From the NCBI GenBank assembly GCA_003963405.1, contig RXIY01000049.1, positions 1 through 64,000 on the forward strand: a stretch of DNA of 64,000 nt, read 5' to 3'. A program made the translations under genes and the position numbers. Under the pieces are notes generated by a model. That model was not told the origin of the DNA. It did no database searches and saw only the letters and a list, made by a program, of their open reading frames with translations. Shown here piece by piece: positions 38,344 to 46,608 of the stretch (position 1 is its first letter; every line of letters begins with the position of its first letter). This DNA is from Hyphomicrobiales bacterium. Its GTDB lineage: Bacteria > Pseudomonadota > Alphaproteobacteria > Rhizobiales > Beijerinckiaceae.

Positions 38344-39558
38344 TTACGAGGCTTCCACCTGCCGCTCCTGCCGGGGCGCGAGCAGAGGTTCGGGCTCGAC
38401 CGCTTTTGGCGCGCCAGCCGCGATCTCCTCCGCGATCCAGGCGGTGCCGAGCTCCCAGACGACGGCGAGCACCACCGGACCGACGAAGAGACCGGCGATC
38501 CCATGCGCCAGCACGCCCCCGATGACGCCGATGAAGATCACCGGAATAGGCGTCGAGAGCCCATGCGCGAAGATGAAGGGCTTCAGCACATTGTCCATGT
38601 AATTCACTGTCAGCATGCACAGCGTCAGGGCGACGGCGCCGGCGGTCGGGAGCGCCGTCCAGGCCCAGAACACGACCGGCGCGACGACGATGAGCGGACC
38701 GATCTGCACGATGCCGAGGACGAGAATGGCGATCGTCAGCAGGCTCGCGCCGGGCACATTCGCCAGATACATGCCAATGCCGCCGACCACCGCCTGCATG
38801 ATGGAGAGGCCCATCACGCCGCGTGAGACGGCGTTGATCGTCGCGCCGGCGATGTCGAGATATTTGTGTCCGTTCGAGGGATCGATGCGCCGCGCCAGCG
38901 CCCGCACGCCCACCATGAGAGGCGTGGCGTAGGCGAGCAGGAAGCCCGACAGGATCACCGACAAGAGAAACTTCAGCGTGCCGACGCCCGCGTTGCGCAC
39001 CATGCCGAGCAGATATTCGCCGACCGGTTTGAGCTGCGGCAGGATCTGCGCCAGGGCGCTGTGCAGATTGGTCGAGGCGAGTTCCCAGAACGCGTAGATC
39101 TGCACGCCGACAAGCGGCCAGTTCTTCACGGCCTCGGGAGGCGGTGGAATGGCGATGTCGCCGTTGTCGAAGCCGGCGATCAGGCCTCTGACCGGCTCGA
39201 TGAAGCCGACGCCCATCCATGTTGCCGGTCCGATGACGAGAACGAGCGCGGCGAGCGTGATCAGGGCGGCCGCGACGGCGGGCCGGCCGCCGAGCGCCGC
39301 CGCCAGCCGGTCGAACAGCGGATAGAGCGCAACGGCGAGGACGACGCTCCAGACGATCATCGCCCCGAAGGGCGCGACGATGGCGAAGGTCCAATAGGTC
39401 AGAAAGCCGATGACGAACAGGCGAACCGACAATTCGATGAAGATGGCGTTGAAGCGCCACTCGGCGCCGCTGAAGCTGATGGGTTCGTCGGTCAAGCGGG
39501 ATTGTCCGTTTGTGCGCTGCGTTAGGCCTACAGTGTACGGCCGCTTGCGGGCTGGCAA
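38344..39558 (-). CDS. AI-2E family (PerM/YdiK-like) transporter
   Basis: A permease of up to 404 residues. About eight membrane segments: two near the N-terminus (LFVIGFLTYWTFAIVAPFGA; VWSVVLAVALYPLFDRL), one long soluble loop, then a C-terminal bundle (MGLSIMQAVVGGIGMYLANV, LLTIAILVLGIVQIGPLIVV, TPIPVIFIGVIGGVLAHGIA followed by GLFVGPVVLAVVWEL). The GLFVGPVVLA motif is characteristic of the AI-2E transporter family, though most members do not carry AI-2 and the substrate here is unknown. The start is unclear: TTG at 39558 gives the longest form, while TTG 39495 begins just before TDEPISFSG. Neither has a strong ribosome binding site. Confidence 0.87.
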   Translation of the reverse strand: MPARKRPYTVGLTQRTNGQSRLTDEPISFSGAEWRFNAIFIELSVRLFVIGFLTYWTFAIVAPFGAMIVWSVVLAVALYPLFDRLAAALGGRPAVAAALITLAALVLVIGPATWMGVGFIEPVRGLIAGFDNGDIAIPPPPEAVKNWPLVGVQIYAFWELASTNLHSALAQILPQLKPVGEYLLGMVRNAGVGTLKFLLSVILSGFLLAYATPLMVGVRALARRIDPSNGHKYLDIAGATINAVSRGVMGLSIMQAVVGGIGMYLANVPGASLLTIAILVLGIVQIGPLIVVAPVVFWAWTALPTAGAVALTLCMLTVNYMDNVLKPFIFAHGLSTPIPVIFIGVIGGVLAHGIAGLFVGPVVLAVVWELGTAWIAEEIAAGAPKAVEPEPLLAPRQERQVEAS

Positions 39559-39755
39559 GAGGCGGCGCCTTGCGGTCGGTGCGGCGAAAGCTTAACCTGT
39601 AGCGTACAGACGTTAGAAAGCGAGCTTTTGGAGTAGGGGAGCCTTCGGGTTGTCGGTTTAACCAATTGAGTTGCGTCCCCGCCGTCCAGCGCAGGCTGGC
39701 CGGGCCGGGCAGGGCCGCGAAATCGCGCCGGGGAACGAGGCTGGGGGAGTAAGCT

Positions 39756-40016
39756 ATGACGACGGATTTGAGCGAGGCGGGGCAGGAGCCCGCAGACGGC
39801 GGCCGCACGCGGCTGGAGCAGACGATGGTGGAAGCCTATTACCTCGGGCATTCGCTGCGCCGGCTCGCCGCCGAGCCCGATTTCAGCTTTCGGCAGATCA
39901 CGGCCTCGGTCTGCGAGCCGTTGATCGCCTGGGCGAAATTCATCGAGGAGCGGATGGAGGCGGGCGAGTCGCCCTTTGGGACGCGCAGGCCTCGGCGGCC
40001 GCGCAAGGGAAAATGA
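39756..40016 (+). CDS. Small protein of unknown function
   Basis: An 86-residue protein starting at ATG 39756 after a GGGGGAG ribosome binding site. It is mostly helical by composition, with a conserved-looking middle (VEAYYLGHSLRRLAAEPDFS, then QITASVCEPLIAWAKFIEER) and a basic tail (TRRPRRPRKGK). No signal peptide or membrane segment. I do not recognise a family. It lies just upstream of the RNase D gene on the same strand, separated by 82 bp, and may be co-transcribed with it and the lpt genes. Confidence 0.65.
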   Translation: MTTDLSEAGQEPADGGRTRLEQTMVEAYYLGHSLRRLAAEPDFSFRQITASVCEPLIAWAKFIEERMEAGESPFGTRRPRRPRKGK

Positions 40017-40098
40017 AAGGGGAGATGGCGGCGGCTTCGACAAGCTTTTCGCTTTTCGCTAAGAGAGCGCCAAAGCCGCATCGAACGAATCGGAAGCC

Positions 40099-40713
40099 AT
40101 GACGATACGTCTGCATCAGGGCGATCTGCCCTCGGGGGCCGCCCTCTCGTCCATTGTCGCAATCGACACCGAGACGCTGGGGCTCAATCCCCATCGCGAT
40201 CGTCTGTGTCTCGTGCAACTCTCCTTCGGCAATGGCGACGCCGAACTGGTGCAGATCGCGCGCGGACAGACCCGCGCGCCCAATCTCGAGAAGCTTCTTG
40301 CGGACCCGAGCGTGCTGAAGCTTTTCCATTTCGCCCGGTTCGACCTCGCCATTCTCGCCAAGACCTTCGGGATCATGCCGGCGCCGGTCTATTGCACCAA
40401 GATCGCCTCCAGGCTCACCCGCACCTATACCGACCGCCATGGTCTGAAGGACCTCGTCCGCGAGCTCGCCGGAGTCGAGATTTCGAAGCAGCAGCAATCC
40501 TCCGACTGGGGCGCCGCCAATCTGAGCGACGCCCAGCAGGCCTATGCGGCGTCGGACGTTTTGTATCTGCATCAGCTCAAGGAGCGGCTCGACGCCATGC
40601 TGGCCCGCGAGGAGCGAACCGAGATGGCGCAGGCCTGTTTCGATTTCCTCCCGGCGCGGGCGCGGCTCGATCTTCTCGGCTGGCCCGAGACCGACATCTT
40701 CTCCCATGAGTGA
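40099..40713 (+). CDS. rnd: Ribonuclease D (single DEDD exonuclease domain)
   Basis: A 204-residue 3'-5' exoribonuclease of the DEDD-y class. Exo I is AIDTETLGLN (D23, E25), Exo II includes HFARFDLAILAKTFG (D near 81), and Exo III is YAASDVLYLHQL (Tyr and Asp near 149-153). The HRDC domains of E. coli RNase D are absent, as in the short alphaproteobacterial form. It would trim tRNA and other structured RNA ends in the cytoplasm. Gene order RNase D, lptC, lptA is common in this class. It ends 62 bp before lptC. Confidence 0.92.
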   Translation: MTIRLHQGDLPSGAALSSIVAIDTETLGLNPHRDRLCLVQLSFGNGDAELVQIARGQTRAPNLEKLLADPSVLKLFHFARFDLAILAKTFGIMPAPVYCTKIASRLTRTYTDRHGLKDLVRELAGVEISKQQQSSDWGAANLSDAQQAYAASDVLYLHQLKERLDAMLAREERTEMAQACFDFLPARARLDLLGWPETDIFSHE

Positions 40714-40775
40714 GACTGCGCCGCTGACGGGCGCGCGCCTCGAATTCGCCATGGGCTCGCCGGATAAAGCCGAAC

Positions 40776-41543
40776 ATGACAGACGGCAGCGCCGCTGACG
40801 CTTCCCCCGCCTCGCCTCCGGCCGCTCCCGCGCCGCCGGGCAAGGAGAAGCGCATTCAAAAGCCGGCCGCCGGTCGCGACCGTCTCGCCGGTCTCACCGC
40901 GCGCCGCGAAAGCGCCTTTCCGGAGGCGCTGCGCCATACGGCGCGGGTCGCTCAGCTGCGACGCTGGATCGTCTGGGGCGTCGGCGGCACGGTGGGCCTC
41001 GTCGGCCTCGGCTTGTTGGTGAGTTCCCTGCGCTTCCTTCCGGTCGATCTCAATCTTGCCCGCGTCGCGCTCCAGGGCACGCGCATCGTGATCGAAAGTC
41101 CAAAGCTCGTGGGCTATCGCAAGGATGGCCGACCCTATGAGGTCCGGGCGCGCGTCGGCGTGCAGGACATCGCCAAGCCGGATCAGATTGATCTCGATGG
41201 GCTCGACGTGCGCGTCGAAACGACCGGGGACAGCGCCGTCGTGCTGACGGCGCCCAAGGCCGTCTACAGCACCAAGACGGATCACGCGGACATGAGCGGC
41301 GGTGTCCAGATCACCGACGCCAAGAGCTTCGAGCTTCGAACAGAGACGGCCGCCATGGATTTCAAGGCGAGCGTCATGACTTCCGACAAGCCGGTCACGC
41401 TGAAGATCCAGGGTGGCGAGGTGAGGTCGGCGCATGTTGAATTTTCGCAAAAGGAACGCCGCGCGACCTTCACCGGCAATGTCCGCTCCGTGCTCTACGG
41501 AGAGGATGGCGCGCCGCCGGGAGCCATGGGCGCGGCCAAGTGA
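40776..41543 (+). CDS. lptC: LPS export protein LptC
   Basis: A 255-residue bitopic inner-membrane protein that receives lipopolysaccharide from LptBFG and passes it to LptA. A cytoplasmic N-terminus rich in Ala/Pro (about 1-60) is followed by one helix (RWIVWGVGGTVGLVGLGLLV, about 64-83) and a periplasmic beta-jellyroll region with repeated patterns such as VVLTAPKAVYSTKTDHADMS (about 150-169). The long N-terminal extension is usual in Rhizobiales. It precedes lptA with only 8 bp between (or an overlap if the GTG start of lptA is used). Confidence 0.9.
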   Translation: MTDGSAADASPASPPAAPAPPGKEKRIQKPAAGRDRLAGLTARRESAFPEALRHTARVAQLRRWIVWGVGGTVGLVGLGLLVSSLRFLPVDLNLARVALQGTRIVIESPKLVGYRKDGRPYEVRARVGVQDIAKPDQIDLDGLDVRVETTGDSAVVLTAPKAVYSTKTDHADMSGGVQITDAKSFELRTETAAMDFKASVMTSDKPVTLKIQGGEVRSAHVEFSQKERRATFTGNVRSVLYGEDGAPPGAMGAAK

Positions 41544-41551
41544 GAAAAACG

Positions 41552-42079
41552 ATGAAACGCCTTACCCTCTGCGCCCTCGCGGCGCTCATGCTCGCCGGGG
41601 CCGCCGAAGCCAAGGGTCGTTCGGGCGGCGTTCTGCCCGGCGCCACGGCCAAGGACCCGCTCAACATCGACGCGGGCAAGCTCGATTATTTCGATCAGGA
41701 CCAGAAGCTCGTCTATTCGGGCAGCGTCATCGTCACGAACGGGCCGTCGACCCTCAAGGCGTCGCGCCTCACCATTTTCCTTGAGGGCAAGGGCGCTCCG
41801 GACGCGGGGGCCAGCAATGACCGCGTCAGGCACATCGACGCCGACGGTCCGGTGACGCTCGTCTCCAAGGACCAGATCGGCACGGGCGATCGCGGCAGCT
41901 ACGACAAGGCCGACAACAAGGTCTATCTGACCGGCAATGTGACCCTGACTCAGGGCGACAATATCGTGAAGGGCGACCGGCTGGTCTATGACGTGACGAG
42001 CGGCGTCGCCACGGTTCAGGGCGGCGGCGGGCAGGGGAGCGGCCGCGTGCGGTCGACCTTCACGCCGAAAGGCCAGTAG
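41552..42079 (+). CDS. lptA: LPS transport periplasmic protein LptA (OstA family)
   Basis: A 175-residue periplasmic protein that bridges LptC and LptD in the LPS export chain. Signal peptide MKRLTLCALAALMLAGAAEA. The OstA-type beta-jellyroll is seen in phrases such as PLNIDAGKLDYFDQDQKLVY, SGSVIVTNGPSTLKASRLTI and YDKADNKVYLTGNVTLTQGD. ATG 41552 is chosen; an in-frame GTG at 41540 overlaps the lptC stop and would add four residues. The usual alphaproteobacterial follow-on genes lptB and rpoN are not present after it; a convergent transglycosylase follows. Confidence 0.9.
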   Translation: MKRLTLCALAALMLAGAAEAKGRSGGVLPGATAKDPLNIDAGKLDYFDQDQKLVYSGSVIVTNGPSTLKASRLTIFLEGKGAPDAGASNDRVRHIDADGPVTLVSKDQIGTGDRGSYDKADNKVYLTGNVTLTQGDNIVKGDRLVYDVTSGVATVQGGGGQGSGRVRSTFTPKGQ

Positions 42080-42139
42080 ACGCGCCCAGCAGGCGCTCAT
42101 CGCGCAGCAGAAGAGCCCGGCGCACGCCAAGGCGCCGCC

Positions 42140-42637
42140 TCATTCGGAGTCGAGCGGCTCCGCGTGGAGAAGGTCGAGCATGCCGCGCCGCTTGGCTTCG
42201 TAATAATAGCCGCCGGCATAGAGCTTGATCGCGCGCGCTTCATTGCCGCCCGACAGCTTGTAGGCGTTGGCGAGATAGGGCACCGCATAGGTGAGATTGG
42301 TCTTCGCGTCGAGCAGCCCGCTCGCCGGACCCTTGTAGCCCATGTGCTTCGCCGTATCGTGGCGGATCTGCATCAGACCCCAATAAGGGCCATGGTGAGC
42401 GGTGGGATTGTAATTGCTCTCCCGCCGAACCGAGCGGTGAATGAGCGACTCGGGGATATCGTAAAGGCGGGCGAAACGCGCAATGTGCGAATGAAGCCCC
42501 GTCTTGTCGGCGACGGGCTCGTCGCTGCGCGGCTCATTGACATAAGATTCGGGGGCCGAGGCGACCGGCGACTCCGTTGCAGCGCATCCGGCGAGAGCGA
42601 GAGCCGCCAAACCCGCGGCGCAAGCGGTTGATTTCAT
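42140..42637 (-). CDS. Lipoprotein lytic transglycosylase (SLT domain)
   Basis: A 165-residue lipoprotein. The signal peptide ends in a lipobox (LALAGCAAT, Cys at 18). The rest is a compact SLT/goose-lysozyme-like domain: HSHIARFARLYDIPESLIHR, catalytic Glu in RRESNYNPTAHHG (about 71-83), YWGLMQIRHDTAKHMGY, and a C-terminal AVPYLANAYKLSGGNEARAI then KLYAGGYYY. It would cut peptidoglycan glycan strands from the membrane surface. Length fits minimal alphaproteobacterial SLT proteins. It is convergent with lptA, and its 5' region overlaps a structured + strand region (see findings). Confidence 0.88.
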   Translation of the reverse strand: MKSTACAAGLAALALAGCAATESPVASAPESYVNEPRSDEPVADKTGLHSHIARFARLYDIPESLIHRSVRRESNYNPTAHHGPYWGLMQIRHDTAKHMGYKGPASGLLDAKTNLTYAVPYLANAYKLSGGNEARAIKLYAGGYYYEAKRRGMLDLLHAEPLDSE

Positions 42638-42862
42638 GATCTGATATTTTCCCCTCGAAACGCCGCTTCATTAACCCCTGTAAGTCGCCACGACGAGATG
42701 GCGAAATCGTGGCAGGAACGCAGCCCGGCTGCGGCGTCGGGGCTGCCTGCTATGCGCCAGCGCACGCGGAGGCAGTGAATGAAGCGTTAATGTTTCCTTT
42801 GTTGCTTCAAGGGATTGCGGGCGATCGGGGCCTTGATTTCAGGATTTATTTGAACGCGTAGG

Positions 42863-42892
42863 CCCGGCCGCGAACAGCGGCCGGGTTTTTTT
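42863..42892 (+). terminator. Strong intrinsic terminator without an upstream gene
   Basis: Nine-base-pair GC stem CCCGGCCGC/GCGGCCGGG (42863-42871 and 42877-42885) with a GAACA loop followed by seven T residues (42886-42892). No + strand gene ends before it: the nearest + strand gene ends at 42079 and the transglycosylase runs the other way. On the minus strand there is no T run. It therefore probably ends a non-coding + strand transcript. Confidence 0.8.
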
Positions 42893-42927
42893 GTTGAAAA
42901 CCCGTGAGCTGAAGGAAATGGCGGCCG

Positions 42928-43215
42928 ATGGCGCGCAAGTCTCGAAAAGACGCCTGCTGGTCGCAGGAGGTCACGCGGGAGAGCCATGCGCTCGACCTCG
43001 AGGCGGGCGTCTTCACCTGGGACGATCCGAAACGAATCGCGCTCTCGCTCAAACGCTCGGCCGAAGCGAGCGAACGCCGCAAGGCGACGCCCTTTCGCTC
43101 CGCCATGTCCATGCTCACCTTCTACATCAACCGCGCGGGGCGGGATTTGCCCCGAGAGCGCCGCCGGGTGCTGGAAGAAGCGAAGGACGAGCTCCGCAAG
43201 GCCTTCGGGCGTTGA
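42928..43215 (+). CDS. DUF3175 family protein
   Basis: A 95-residue basic cytoplasmic protein that I recognise as DUF3175. Family phrases are CWSQEVTRESHALDLEAGVF, TWDDPKRIALSLKRSAEASE, and RSAMSMLTFYINRAGRDLP, ending in EEAKDELRKAFGR. Function is not known; the protein is small, highly charged and helical, and found in many Proteobacteria, often alone. ATG 42928 follows GGAAATGG. It begins 35 bp after the terminator described above and so has its own promoter or depends on readthrough. Confidence 0.87.
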   Translation: MARKSRKDACWSQEVTRESHALDLEAGVFTWDDPKRIALSLKRSAEASERRKATPFRSAMSMLTFYINRAGRDLPRERRRVLEEAKDELRKAFGR

Positions 43216-43231
43216 AGGGGATGCGATGCCC

Positions 43232-43320
43232 CTTCGTCATGGCCGGCTTGTCCCGGCCATCCGCGCGGGACCATTGCCGGGAACGCGCCGTGGGCGCCCG
43301 GCTCGAGGCCGGGCTTAACG
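43232..43320. repeat. Intergenic palindromic element (family B)
   Basis: Contains the word CGTCATGGCCGG...CCGGCCAT (43235-43260) followed by GGGCGCCCGGC/GCCGGGC-type arms up to 43317. Elements with this core recur between genes in Rhizobiales genomes. A second copy is at 52807-52893. Confidence 0.55.
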
Positions 43321-43393
43321 GGGCGCGGGGCTCGTCACCCATTCCGCGCAAGGCGGAGGGAGACGCTCGCGAGCGACAGCGTCTATCCGTCGA

Positions 43394-45046
43394 TCAGCGC
43401 GCGAACTTCTTGTATTTCAGCCGGTGCGGAATGACGCTGTCGACGCCGAGGCGGCGCTTCTTGTCTTCTTCGTATTCCGCGAAATTGCCCTCGAACCATT
43501 CGACATGCGAGTCGCCCTCATAGGCGAGGATATGCGTGGCGATGCGGTCGAGGAAGAAGCGGTCGTGCGAGATGATGACGGCGCAGCCGGCGAAATCGGC
43601 GAGCGCCTCTTCGAGCGCGCGCAGCGTCTCCACGTCGAGATCGTTCGTCGGCTCGTCGAGCAGCAGCACATTGGCGCCGCTTTTCAGCATCTTGGCGAGA
43701 TGCACGCGGTTGCGCTCGCCGCCCGACAGCTGGCCAACCTTCTTCTGCTGGTCCGTGCCCTTGAAGTTGAAGGCCGAGCAATAGGCGCGGGAGTTGATCT
43801 CGCGCTTGCCGAGATAAATCACGTCATTGCCCTCCGAGATTTCCTCCCAGACGGTCTTGTTGGCGTGGAGCGCGTCGCGCGACTGATCGACATAGCCGAG
43901 CTGTACGCTCTCGCCGACGGTGATCGAGCCCTTGTCCGGCGTCTCCTGCCCGGTGATCATGCGAAACAGCGTCGTCTTGCCGGCGCCGTTCGGGCCGATC
44001 ACGCCGACGATGCCGCCGGGCGGCAATTTGAAGGTCAGATCGTCGATCAGCAGCGTGTCGCCGAAGCCCTTGCTGATGTGCTCGAAGTCGATGACGTTCG
44101 CGCCGAGGCGTTCGGCCACCGGAATGATGATCTGCGCGGTTGTCGGCGCCTTGTCGTTCTGCTTGGCGACGAGCTCCTCGTAACGCTGGATGCGGGCCTT
44201 GCTCTTGGTCTGGCGGGCCTTGGGCGAGGAGGCGATCCACTCGCTCTCCGCTTCGATCGCGCGCTGGCGGGCCTTGTCTTCGGACGCCTCCTGCATGAGG
44301 CGCTTCTGTTTCTGCTTCAGCCAGCTCGTGTAATTGCCCTCATAGGGAATGCCGCGGCCGCGATCGAGCTCCAGAATCCAGCCCGTGACATTGTCGAGGA
44401 AGTAGCGGTCGTGCGTGACGATCAGGATCGCGCCCGGATAATTGCGCAAATGGCCTTCGAGCCAGTTCACCGTCTCGGCGTCGAGATGGTTCGTCGGCTC
44501 GTCGAGCAGCAGCATCTCGGGCTGTTCGAGCAGCAGCTTGCACAGCGCCACGCGGCGCCGCTCGCCGCCCGAGAGCTTGGTCACGTCCGCGTCGTCCGGC
44601 GGGCAGCCGAGCGCGTCCATGGCCTGATCCACCTGGCTGTCGAGATCCCACAGGCCCTTGGCCTCGATCTCGTCCTGGAGCTTCGTCATCTCGTCGGCGG
44701 TCTCGTCCGAATAATTCATAGCGAGATCGTTGTAGCGGTCGAGGACGGCCTTCTTCTCCGCGACGCCGAGCATGACATTTTCGCGCACGTTCAGCGCCGG
44801 ATCGAGCTGCGGCTCCTGTGGCAGATAGCCGACCTTTGCGCCCTCCGCGACGAAGCCCTCGCCGGTGAACTCCTTGTCGATGCCGGCCATGATGCGCAGC
44901 AGCGTGGACTTACCCGCGCCATTGACGCCGAGCACTCCGATCTTGGCGTCCGGGTAGAAGGAGAGGTGGATGTTGTCGAGGACCTTCTTGCCGCCCGGAT
45001 AGGTCTTGGTGAGGCCCTGCATGTGATAGATGAACTGGCGCGCCAT
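43394..45046 (-). CDS. ettA: ABC-F translation factor EttA
   Basis: A 550-residue soluble ABC-F ATPase that acts at the ribosomal E site as a translation throttle when ADP is high. Two nucleotide-binding domains: Walker [12 protein letters not shown] (about 38-48) and [11 protein letters not shown] (about 357-367), signature motifs [13 protein letters not shown] (about 159) and [13 protein letters not shown] (about 447). The arm domain between about residues 90 and 140 ([20 protein letters not shown]) and the interdomain linker with [17 protein letters not shown] are the EttA pattern, as is the YKKFAR C-terminus. It is divergent from purD (151 bp between starts). Length matches the family closely. 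Confidence 0.95.
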   Translation of the reverse strand: MARQFIYHMQGLTKTYPGGKKVLDNIHLSFYPDAKIGVLGVNGAGKSTLLRIMAGIDKEFTGEGFVAEGAKVGYLPQEPQLDPALNVRENVMLGVAEKKAVLDRYNDLAMNYSDETADEMTKLQDEIEAKGLWDLDSQVDQAMDALGCPPDDADVTKLSGGERRRVALCKLLLEQPEMLLLDEPTNHLDAETVNWLEGHLRNYPGAILIVTHDRYFLDNVTGWILELDRGRGIPYEGNYTSWLKQKQKRLMQEASEDKARQRAIEAESEWIASSPKARQTKSKARIQRYEELVAKQNDKAPTTAQIIIPVAERLGANVIDFEHISKGFGDTLLIDDLTFKLPPGGIVGVIGPNGAGKTTLFRMITGQETPDKGSITVGESVQLGYVDQSRDALHANKTVWEEISEGNDVIYLGKREINSRAYCSAFNFKGTDQQKKVGQLSGGERNRVHLAKMLKSGANVLLLDEPTNDLDVETLRALEEALADFAGCAVIISHDRFFLDRIATHILAYEGDSHVEWFEGNFAEYEEDKKRRLGVDSVIPHRLKYKKFAR

Positions 45047-45197
45047 CGGCTCCGTCTCGGGTTTCTGCGGGAATCTTGGGCCGTGTTTAGAGCATTTGCG
45101 GCAGGGGAGGGAAGCGGTTTCCTTTTTGGCCCAAAGCGCGCTAATTCCCCCTCTTCCCGCGCGCGGGGCTTAAAAAGGAAGGCCGGGGCCTCTCACC

Positions 45198-46475
45198 ATG
45201 AACGTGCTTCTCATCGGATCGGGCGGGCGCGAATGCGCCATCGCCAATGCACTGGCCAAAAGCCCGCTTCTCACGCGGCTTTATGTGGCGCCGGGCAATC
45301 CCGGGACCGAGCAGGCGGCGGAGAATGTCGATCTCGACGCCTCGGATCACGGCGCCGTCACGCGCTTCTGCAAGGACATGGGCGTCGCCCTCGTGGTCGT
45401 CGGACCCGAGCAGCCGCTGATCGGCGGCCTCGTCGATGCATTGGACCGCGCCGGGGTTCTGGCCTTCGGGCCGACGCAGGCGGCGGCGCAGCTCGAGGGC
45501 TCCAAGGGGTTCACAAAGGATCTTTGCCGGGACTACGGGATCCCCACCGCCGCCTATGAACGTTTCTCCGACAAGGCCGGCGCCCTCGCTCACGTGCGGG
45601 AAAAGGGCGCCCCGATCGTGGTGAAGGCGGATGGGCTCGCGGCCGGCAAGGGCGTCGTCGTGGCGACGACGCTGGAGGAGGCCGAACGCGCGGTGGAGGC
45701 GATGTTCGCGGGGCTCTTCGGCCAGTCGGGCGCGGAAGTGGTGATCGAGGAATGCCTCGAAGGCGAGGAAGCGTCCTTCTTCGCCATCTGCGATGGGGAG
45801 CGGGCCGTTCCCTTCGCCACGGCGCAGGATCACAAGCGCGTCGGCGACAGCGACAAAGGGCCGAACACCGGCGGCATGGGCGCCTATTCGCCGGCTTCCG
45901 TCGTGACGCCGGAGATCGAGGCGCGCGTGATGGCCGAGATCATCGAGCCGACGATGCGCGCGATGCGGGAGAAGGGCGCGCCTTTCAAGGGCGTGCTCTA
46001 CGCCGGGCTGATGCTGACGAAGGATGGCCCGAAGCTCATCGAATACAACAACCGCTTCGGCGACCCCGAGGCGCAGGTCATCCTGCCGCGTCTGGAGGAC
46101 GATCTGCTCGCCCTCATGCTCGCGGCGGCGCGCGGGGCGCTCGACGAAACGCGCCCGCGTTTTTCCAACCAGGTCGCCCTGACGGTGGTGCTTGCGGCGA
46201 AGGGCTACCCCGGAACGCCGCTGACTGGGTCCGAGATCAAGGGCGTCGCGCAGGCGGAGGCGCTGCCGGATGTGATCGTCACCCACGCCGGCACGCGGCG
46301 GGAGGGCGCGCGCCTTCTGGCGGCGGGCGGACGCGTGCTGAACGTGACGGCGCTCGGCGCCAGCGTCGCCGAGGCGCAGGCGAAAGCCTACACGGCCGTC
46401 GACGCCATCGACTGGCCGGGAGGATTCTGCCGGCGGGACATCGGCTGGCGGGAGGCCGCGCGCGAGCGCGGCTGA
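45198..46475 (+). CDS. purD: Phosphoribosylamine-glycine ligase
   Basis: A 425-residue ATP-grasp enzyme that joins glycine to 5-phosphoribosylamine in purine biosynthesis (GAR synthetase). N-terminal [20 protein letters not shown], glycine-rich loop [20 protein letters not shown] (about 144-163), and the PurD signature [20 protein letters not shown] (about 285-304) are visible. [13 protein letters not shown] near 225 is also diagnostic. Length is normal. ATG 45198 lies 15 bp after a purine-rich AGGAAGG. It is convergent with typA; palindromes lie between the two genes. Confidence 0.97.
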   Translation: MNVLLIGSGGRECAIANALAKSPLLTRLYVAPGNPGTEQAAENVDLDASDHGAVTRFCKDMGVALVVVGPEQPLIGGLVDALDRAGVLAFGPTQAAAQLEGSKGFTKDLCRDYGIPTAAYERFSDKAGALAHVREKGAPIVVKADGLAAGKGVVVATTLEEAERAVEAMFAGLFGQSGAEVVIEECLEGEEASFFAICDGERAVPFATAQDHKRVGDSDKGPNTGGMGAYSPASVVTPEIEARVMAEIIEPTMRAMREKGAPFKGVLYAGLMLTKDGPKLIEYNNRFGDPEAQVILPRLEDDLLALMLAAARGALDETRPRFSNQVALTVVLAAKGYPGTPLTGSEIKGVAQAEALPDVIVTHAGTRREGARLLAAGGRVLNVTALGASVAEAQAKAYTAVDAIDWPGGFCRRDIGWREAARERG

Positions 46476-46494
46476 GCATCGCGCCCAGCCAACC

Positions 46495-46565
46495 CCCCAC
46501 CCGACCCCGCTTCGCGGGGCCACCCTCCCCACGAGGGGGAGGGATTTGCTGGGGGAGGGATTTGC
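46495..46565. repeat. Intergenic palindromes and short tandem repeat (family A)
   Basis: Two inverted repeats, CCCCGCTTCGCGGGG at 46505-46519 and CCCTCCCC/GGGGGAGGG at about 46523-46543, then a tandem pair of the word GGGGGAGGGATTTGCTGG. They lie between the convergent purD and typA genes and could serve as a two-way transcription stop. Confidence 0.6.
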
Positions 46566-46608
46566 TGGCTCCCTCGGCCAGAGCGCGGGGGAGACCCCGC
46601 AGCCCCCC

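Noticed and set aside
43424-45559. 711-codon + strand frame antisense to ettA
   Set aside because: EttA is fully conserved on the minus strand and the frame also runs into purD in the wrong frame.
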